Shown one piece after another: positions 63,555-64,000 of a DNA stretch of 64,000 nt (within the stretch, counting starts at the first letter, position 1; the number at the start of each line of letters is the position of its first letter). Below the pieces are notes generated by a model that was given only the letters and a program-made list of their open reading frames with translations, made no database searches and was not told the origin of the DNA. The stretch comes from Aliiroseovarius marinus (lineage in GTDB: Bacteria > Pseudomonadota > Alphaproteobacteria > Rhodobacterales > Rhodobacteraceae). The position numbers and the translations under genes were made by a program. Location: NCBI RefSeq assembly GCF_004360145.1, contig NZ_SAIT01000011.1, positions 1 through 64,000 on the forward strand, read 5' to 3'.

Positions 63555-64000
63555 TCAGTTTCCTTGGCCGAAGATCGATCGGAGCACCCCGATAAACACA
63601 TCCTCGACGGCCTCGCCCACGGAGCCGCCGCCCTGACCGTTCTGCGGAATGCCTTGGAAGCCGGGCTCGCCCGAGTTCATAATGCGACCGTCGAACTGCG
63701 GCACGAAATCCGGGCGGATCATCGGAAGAGGCGTGGGGACCAGCTGCGACTGGATGTTCACCATCGCCTCGCGCCACATCTCGGCCGGAAGGCCACCACC
63801 GGTTACGCCTTTCAGGGGCGTGTTGTCGTCATAGCCCATCCAGATACCCATCACGTAATCCGCGGTGAAGGCGATGAACCACGCATCGCGCGCGGATTGA
63901 CTGGTGCCGGACTTCCCTGCGATCTCAAGCCCCTCAATGCGCGCACGGGTGCCGGTTCCTTCTTCGACCACGCGGCTCATCATATAGGTCAGCTGCGCGG
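63555..64000 (-). CDS. mrcA: class A penicillin-binding protein (PBP1A-like), C-terminal part, runs off right edge
   Basis: The last 148 or so codons; the frame is open to the right edge. The transpeptidase KTG-type motif reads AGKSGTSQSARDAWFIAFTADYVMGIWMGYDDNTPLKGVTGGGLPAEMWREAM, typical of PBP1A family enzymes (KSGTSQ where E. coli has KTGTT). A Pro/Gly-rich disordered tail ends the protein (IPQNGQGGGSVGEAVEDVFIGVLRSIFG). It polymerises and cross-links peptidoglycan. The glycosyltransferase half lies outside the window. Confidence 0.9.
   Translation of the reverse strand, partial: AQLTYMMSRVVEEGTGTRARIEGLEIAGKSGTSQSARDAWFIAFTADYVMGIWMGYDDNTPLKGVTGGGLPAEMWREAMVNIQSQLVPTPLPMIRPDFVPQFDGRIMNSGEPGFQGIPQNGQGGGSVGEAVEDVFIGVLRSIFGQGN

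Overview
The window reads as a chromosomal segment of a marine Rhodobacterales (Roseobacter-group) alphaproteobacterium. Evidence: high GC; a (3S)-malyl-CoA/beta-methylmalyl-CoA lyase that closely resembles Rhodobacter-type enzymes; accD-folC and ftsE-ftsX in alphaproteobacterial order; tripartite tricarboxylate transport; family-restricted proteins such as the DUF6478 type; and copies of a dispersed element (core CCCCGGGATATTT then GGCAAGA) of a kind I recall from Rhodobacteraceae intergenic regions. Nothing looks like a plasmid, prophage, IS element or CRISPR array. Most of the window is core or metabolic DNA in tight operons, many with ATGA or GTGA overlaps.

Layout. 1-1.4 kb: membrane-anchored cyclic-nucleotide-binding-like protein, PagL-like lipid A deacylase, initiator tRNA. 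1.4-8.9 kb: a TctD/TctE-type two-component system with its own periplasmic binding protein, divergent from tctC-tctB-tctA and an AbrB-family membrane protein. 8.9-15.3 kb: zinc-ribbon protein, ftsE-ftsX-acyltransferase-PPOX operon, AhpD-like protein, accA, a 40-aa membrane peptide and a periplasmic LTxxQ-like protein. 15.4-20.1 kb: mcl1 divergent from a D-glutamate/D-amino-acid block (dgcN, dgcA, DMT permease, D-amino-acid transaminase). 20.2-24.3 kb: orphan ParA, an N-formylglutamate amidohydrolase operon, pyruvate kinase behind LacI-type operator repeats. 24.4-28.8 kb: rpmI-rplT, a GT-C glycosyltransferase, a cupin, and a DGPF protein plus ECF42-type sigma factor with a visible cognate promoter. 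28.9-34.4 kb: pheS, an unrecognised low-GC membrane gene, pheT, ytoQ, mscL, tRNA-Met. 34.5-38.8 kb: ald with a divergent Lrp/AsnC regulator, MFS transporter, zapE. 38.8-39.2 kb: a non-coding, palindrome-rich convergent gap with clustered GANTC sites. 39.2-49.2 kb: folC-accD, CPBP protease, lipoprotein, DUF6478/DUF523 operon, dienoyl-CoA reductase, AEC transporter, LysR regulator. 49.3-58.8 kb: OmpA-like/peroxidase/GNAT/cinA operon, sfsA, map, rsmD with a ferredoxin-reductase-like flavoprotein, peroxiredoxin, FemAB-like protein, GDPD and RidA. 58.9-64 kb: type I secretion ABC/HlyD pair, mlaA-mlaC, and the 3' part of a class A penicillin-binding protein that runs off the right edge.

How genes fit together. 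The Tct block senses and imports a carboxylate. AccA and AccD supply malonyl-CoA, the PlsC-like acyltransferase uses acyl chains, and MlaA/MlaC return phospholipids from the outer membrane. The dgcN-dgcA-dat neighbourhood could funnel D-amino-acid nitrogen through D-glutamate to N-acetyl-L-glutamate. Ald and the Lrp regulator handle L-alanine.

The strongest candidates for something undescribed are the structured GANTC-rich gap at 38789-39194 and the foreign-looking gene translationally coupled between pheS and pheT. All family calls are from reading the translations; no database search was run.
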